Source: Mycosphaerella arachidis (taxonomy: Eukaryota; Ascomycota; Dothideomycetes; Mycosphaerellales; Mycosphaerellaceae). Taken from it: a stretch of DNA of 64,000 nt. The notes below the pieces were generated by a model. That model had not been told where the DNA came from, did not search any database, and was given only the letters and a program-made list of their open reading frames with translations. Where the stretch lies: positions 1 to 64,000 of the forward strand of contig LIHB01000077.1 of NCBI GenBank assembly GCA_001297265.1, in the 5' to 3' direction. Position numbers and translations under genes: made by a program. Every line of letters starts with the position of its first letter. Positions within the stretch are counted from its first letter, which is position 1. Shown one piece after another: positions 63,401 through 64,000 of the stretch.

Positions 63401-64000
63401 TTTCGTCAGTCCTGTACTCCTGGCGAAGTTTTAACAGCTGAGTGCGCGCATCGATCTCGTCAGACATTTGCATCTCTTCGTAATGCTTCATGAATTTGTC
63501 CTGCGCCTGCTTGACATCCTCAAACGCCTTTATGGTTCGCGTGAAGACGGCCTTCTCAACGGGAGTGTCATGCAAGAGAGCTTCGTGGGCTTTCAGCCTT
63601 CGCATTGTCTCGAAGGTGTTCAGCAGTCTGATCAATGCATGCCTTCTCTCTCGTAACACGACCAACTCTTGCCGTAGAGCCGGGTCGACATCTTGTCTTC
63701 GGCGCTCAGATTTTGAAATTTCAGCTTGAATCAGAGAGATTCTGCTATCGCATTCATCACGCCGCTGGCGGAATGGAAGCACCATGGCTATGTGATAGGC
63801 CGTGTCGGTGAGACGAAAGGCGGTCTGCTCCTCATCGTAGTGGAGTATCCTCGTGAGCATTCTGGTGTTGTGGGCAGGACCTTTAAAAGCTTGGGCGTCA
63901 GAACGAAGCCGCAAGGAAAGCTCAGTAATGGTCTCTGCACCACGGTCCGCGTGCCCGGCCCGTTCATCCAGGAAGTCATTTATGGCCTTCTTGATGTCGT
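60408..64000 (-). CDS. WRN-like DEDDy 3'-5' exonuclease-domain protein, 5' end outside window
   Basis: The frame is open from the stop at 60408 to the right edge without a start codon in convincing context, so the gene is 5'-partial: at least 1,197 codons. The N-terminal half is charged and helical with coiled-coil character (SRISLIQAEISKSERRRQDV, ELVVLRERRHALIRLLNTFE), followed by a low-complexity Ser/Gly/Asn linker with NEGPSNEGP repeats. The exonuclease domain shows DxE in KVLGFDLEWEPQSS, the second Asp in VKAGVNVAGDARRL, and the YxxxD motif in QTDYAASDAYAGFRLYHKLD. A basic segment and a C-terminal helical module (AYHLWHHQGFELKEVAAICR) end the protein. No helicase motif is present in the visible part. 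Nuclear DNA repair or RNA processing is the family expectation. Confidence 0.85.
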   Translation of the reverse strand, partial: DIKKAINDFLDERAGHADRGAETITELSLRLRSDAQAFKGPAHNTRMLTRILHYDEEQTAFRLTDTAYHIAMVLPFRQRRDECDSRISLIQAEISKSERRRQDVDPALRQELVVLRERRHALIRLLNTFETMRRLKAHEALLHDTPVEKAVFTRTIKAFEDVKQAQDKFMKHYEEMQMSDEIDARTQLLKLRQEYRTDETKARRSLDQLLDHARNRCILEEELGQLTSTEQIEADGEIKRRIAGLVGQLDDSIDHLVPAMRRVGRQSRSSLFSHSKTSEEVTSRLAGSVPGVKSAKPAPLPTLRIAIKTPSRKRTPEQSQLVAEEKLRIAQRAFMPALNREAPKGEAADQVRDLLEVSRRIARLEPRISPHNAEKSLKMWLNLRDAHNLRRKTTASLPNVKPGMVEAFDEIMTEIARKITRLKTEIKAGQTEGGVPVIDGSDHEGTGNGGSSNEGPSNEGPRNGGSNNASSGTNQGELGSKSSNNSSAAELEVRLDDTPPWTAQSKDDRGTAQGAVAPSGEGHNHSPGAAPAAERPWTTRITRRRRALARNHSDSASRESLFGRLGAKSVNVSRGTSASASSGRINLKPTSSRRSQPSLFTPNSFVARGYHHSTAFSRRAFTVAASDIDSLSRLQEAELRALDETFSTMPIEPARPTRSAESMPMDEDDGDSVPVARGQNATPTADSSAQANSDMLENDGSEYSASIASSVDSIGSAELNPLPAEPCDVDVELAYHIPVQDFRAAVMASSNSNAAFWSYRLYKGADGKHPAVLYCKNFDVAERQAKLFANEKVLGFDLEWEPQSSIKTGNIKRNVSLIQIAAEDKIALFQIALFKGETAEELMPPTLRGLLESADVVKAGVNVAGDARRLRELLKIDMKGIFELSHLYRVVKYSQNEPKNVNFKLMALANQVQDILMLPLKKDDNRVSAWSRELNKQQTDYAASDAYAGFRLYHKLDEMRKSMSPMPPRPGFLEQELPLTLGDGTKVRKSTWKLSERKAAASKIADAEEEEDEFFDAIEEHGADDLAAKMESLDVAADDGAATSTIKYPALPRLDDEEPVEGTIANTSARVAQDNAQRPRVDPIRPPTRQDPAELVAADTWVADWKFSLPPDWTVTARPSELRAYHLWHHQGFELKEVAAICREPPLALTTVASYVMQALKEENLPYEPERVRDPRDILPTSVHRRYQKIFDRIPK

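Noticed and set aside
1..64000. tRNA, 5S rRNA or other structured RNA genes
   Set aside because: I looked for B-box-like GTTCGA-TCC strings and 5S-like starts; those seen lie inside coding exons or lack a partner box, so none is supported. A covariance search would be decisive.
1..64000. A co-ordinated biosynthetic or defence cluster
   Set aside because: Neighbouring intact genes belong to unrelated core processes; the only secondary-metabolism sequence is a dead PKS fragment, and the COMT-like gene has no pathway neighbours.

Overview
The window is nuclear DNA of a filamentous ascomycete, most likely a dothideomycete of the Capnodiales/Mycosphaerellales type. The clues are short GT-AG introns (about 45-100 bp, often with a CTAAC/CTGAC-like branch site), dispersed monocistronic genes on both strands, orthologues of core fungal proteins, and several F-box, BTB and 2EXR-like genes of the kind expanded in that class. 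The class assignment is inference; the fungal assignment is firm. Splice sites were placed by reading GT/AG and checking that phase and protein family continuity hold across each junction. No tRNA, rRNA or CRISPR array was seen.

Layout. 1-4.5 kb is decayed accessory DNA: a wrecked C-terminus of a non-reducing polyketide synthase (ACP plus start of thioesterase), a roughly 400 bp MITE-like element with 32 bp inverted repeats, and an unrecognised decayed coding stretch. 4.6-15.6 kb is core: a conserved nuclear protein of unknown function, a C2-domain protein, and clathrin heavy chain in eight exons. 17.2-19.6 kb holds two broken F-box genes and a small acidic hypothetical. 20-36 kb is dense housekeeping DNA: ribosomal protein uL5, SmB (with a 9 bp micro-exon), a 2EXR-like protein, an FKBP with two plausible starts, histidinol-phosphatase divergent from a Chk2-type FHA kinase, a mitochondrial hypothetical, Mdm31/32, and ribosomal protein eL36. 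36-50 kb turns accessory again: a BTB gene broken by one stop, an intact Q-rich BTB gene, one intact and two ruined copies of a 2EXR-like family, a GT23-like membrane protein, a 35 bp minisatellite spanning a 760 bp assembly gap, and a C-terminal relic of a trehalose phosphorylase-like glycosyltransferase. 50.5-53.9 kb is a Kip2/kinesin-7 gene. 54-58.8 kb is gene-poor but contains a two-exon small secreted protein with six mature cysteines, a good effector candidate. 58.85-64 kb has a COMT-type O-methyltransferase and the 3' part of a WRN-like DEDDy exonuclease that runs off the right edge.

The genes do not form a pathway or cluster. The core genes serve vesicle coats, translation, splicing, histidine synthesis, checkpoint signalling, mitochondria and microtubules. 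What stands out is the pattern around them: several protein-interaction-domain genes (F-box twice, BTB, 2EXR twice), the PKS and the glycosyltransferase are each broken, some by a single in-frame stop, which suggests recent or ongoing gene loss.
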